Positions 5,646 to 6,240 of a stretch of DNA of 6,240 nt are shown one piece after another. The stretch spans positions 1 to 6,240 of the forward strand of contig SKNG01000145.1 of the NCBI GenBank assembly GCA_007120685.1, read 5' to 3'. Source of the stretch: Paracoccaceae bacterium (lineage in GTDB: Bacteria > Pseudomonadota > Alphaproteobacteria > Rhodobacterales > Rhodobacteraceae). Position 1 is the stretch's first letter; every line of letters starts with the position of its first letter. The notes beneath the pieces are model-generated. The model was not told the origin of the DNA and did not search any database. It saw nothing but the letters and a program-made list of their open reading frames with translations. The position numbers and the translations under genes are program-made.

Positions 5646-6240
5646 TCACCGACACGGCAGCACCACGGTAAAGCTGCTGCCCTGGCCGGGCATGGAGCGG
5701 ATGCTCAGGCGTCCGCGATGGCGGTTGACGATATGCTTGACGATGGCCAGGCCCAACCCCGTGCCGCCGTTTTCGCGCGCCCGGTCGCCGCCGACACGGT
5801 AGAAACGTTCGGTGACGCGGGGCAGGTGGATGGGGTCGATGCCGGCGCCGTAATCGGTGATGGAAATCTTGACCACCGGGCCGTCCATCCCCGGCGGCGG
5901 GGCGTCGCAGCGCTGCAGGCCGATGTCGATCTGCCCGCCGCCGGCACCGTATTTCAGGGCGTTCTCGATCAGGTTGTGAAACACCTGCACAAGCTGCGCG
6001 CGGTCGCCGGGCAGCATGTCGACATCGCTGTCGTCAGGCAGGGTGATGGCCACGCCTGCCGTTTCGATCTGCGGGCGCAGCGCGGCCAGCGTCGCCTGCA
6101 GCACCTCGGGGATCGAGACCGGATCGCGCGGGCGGATCTTCTCGGTGCTTTCCACGCGCGAAAGCGACAGCAGATCATCGACCAGCCCCGCCATGCGCCG
6201 GGCCTCGCGCGCCATGATGTCCAGAAATTCCTCGCGCGCC
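5646..6240 (-). CDS. phoR: PhoR, phosphate sensor histidine kinase (C-terminal part only)
   Basis: Partial gene: its 5' part lies beyond the right edge, and the last 197 codons are present. What is visible is the second helix of the dimerisation domain (REEFLDIMAREARRMAGLVDDLLSLSRVE, read in two pieces across the edge), then the full HATPase_c domain. Its boxes are N (HNLIENALKYG, about 5949-5980), G1 (ITDYGAGID, about 5838-5864), F (ERFYRV) and G2 (GGTGLGLAIV, about 5740-5770). The phospho-accepting histidine and any membrane or PAS part are off-window. The protein would autophosphorylate and pass phosphate to D57 of PhoB. The assignment as PhoR rests on the MxxLVDDLLSLSRxE pattern typical of PhoR and on linkage to phoU and phoB. 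The methionine at 6215 is internal, since the frame continues open to the edge. Confidence 0.9.
   Translation of the reverse strand, partial: AREEFLDIMAREARRMAGLVDDLLSLSRVESTEKIRPRDPVSIPEVLQATLAALRPQIETAGVAITLPDDSDVDMLPGDRAQLVQVFHNLIENALKYGAGGGQIDIGLQRCDAPPPGMDGPVVKISITDYGAGIDPIHLPRVTERFYRVGGDRARENGGTGLGLAIVKHIVNRHRGRLSIRSMPGQGSSFTVVLPCR

Noticed and set aside
4236..5671. Two + strand open frames (256 and 221 codons) opposite phoB and phoU
   Set aside because: They are antisense to clear phoB and phoU, with His/Gln/Arg-rich content and no motif.
6213..6215. Methionine codon at 6215 as start of a short kinase-like gene
   Set aside because: The frame stays open to the window edge and the residues upstream continue the dimerisation helix, so this is the 3' part of a longer phoR.

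Overview
The window is GC-rich alphaproteobacterial DNA, most likely from a phototrophic member of the Rhodobacterales (Rhodobacter/Rhodovulum/Roseobacter-type). The evidence is a PpsR/CrtJ-type regulator followed by the anaerobic bacteriochlorophyll genes bchE and bchJ, PpsR-type and FnrL-type operators in front of bchE, and a PhoR-PhoU-PhoB set with alphaproteobacterial character. No mobile element, tRNA, rRNA or CRISPR array was seen.

Left part (1-3987, + strand) is one end of a photosynthesis gene cluster. ppsR (21-1445) encodes the redox-responsive repressor. It is followed by a rho-independent-like terminator and a second hairpin, then a compact control region (about 1585-1647) with an FnrL-like box overlapping the first of two PpsR boxes. 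bchE (1654-3384) encodes the oxygen-independent Mg-protoporphyrin monomethyl ester cyclase. bchJ (3388-3987) follows after 3 nt and is almost certainly co-transcribed. The implied circuit is that PpsR made by the first gene represses the neighbouring bchEJ operon under oxygen, while an FNR-type protein may activate it under low oxygen.

Middle part (3988-4148) is a 161-bp convergent intergenic region. It holds two near-identical 22-bp perfect palindromes, one just after bchJ and one just after phoB, that differ by a single compensated base pair. A third, unrelated 14-bp palindrome lies between them.

Right part (4149-6240, - strand) is a phosphate-control operon transcribed leftward: phoR (3' part only, cut by the window edge), phoU, then phoB. 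phoU and phoB overlap by 4 nt. The pstSCAB transporter genes that often lie between phoR and phoU in alphaproteobacteria are absent from that position.

The genes themselves are all recognisable families and I do not see an undescribed system here. The parts most worth attention are the bchE operator architecture, the covarying twin terminators, and the abrupt junction of the photosynthesis cluster with the pho operon, where bchG would be expected after bchJ by comparison with Rhodobacter.
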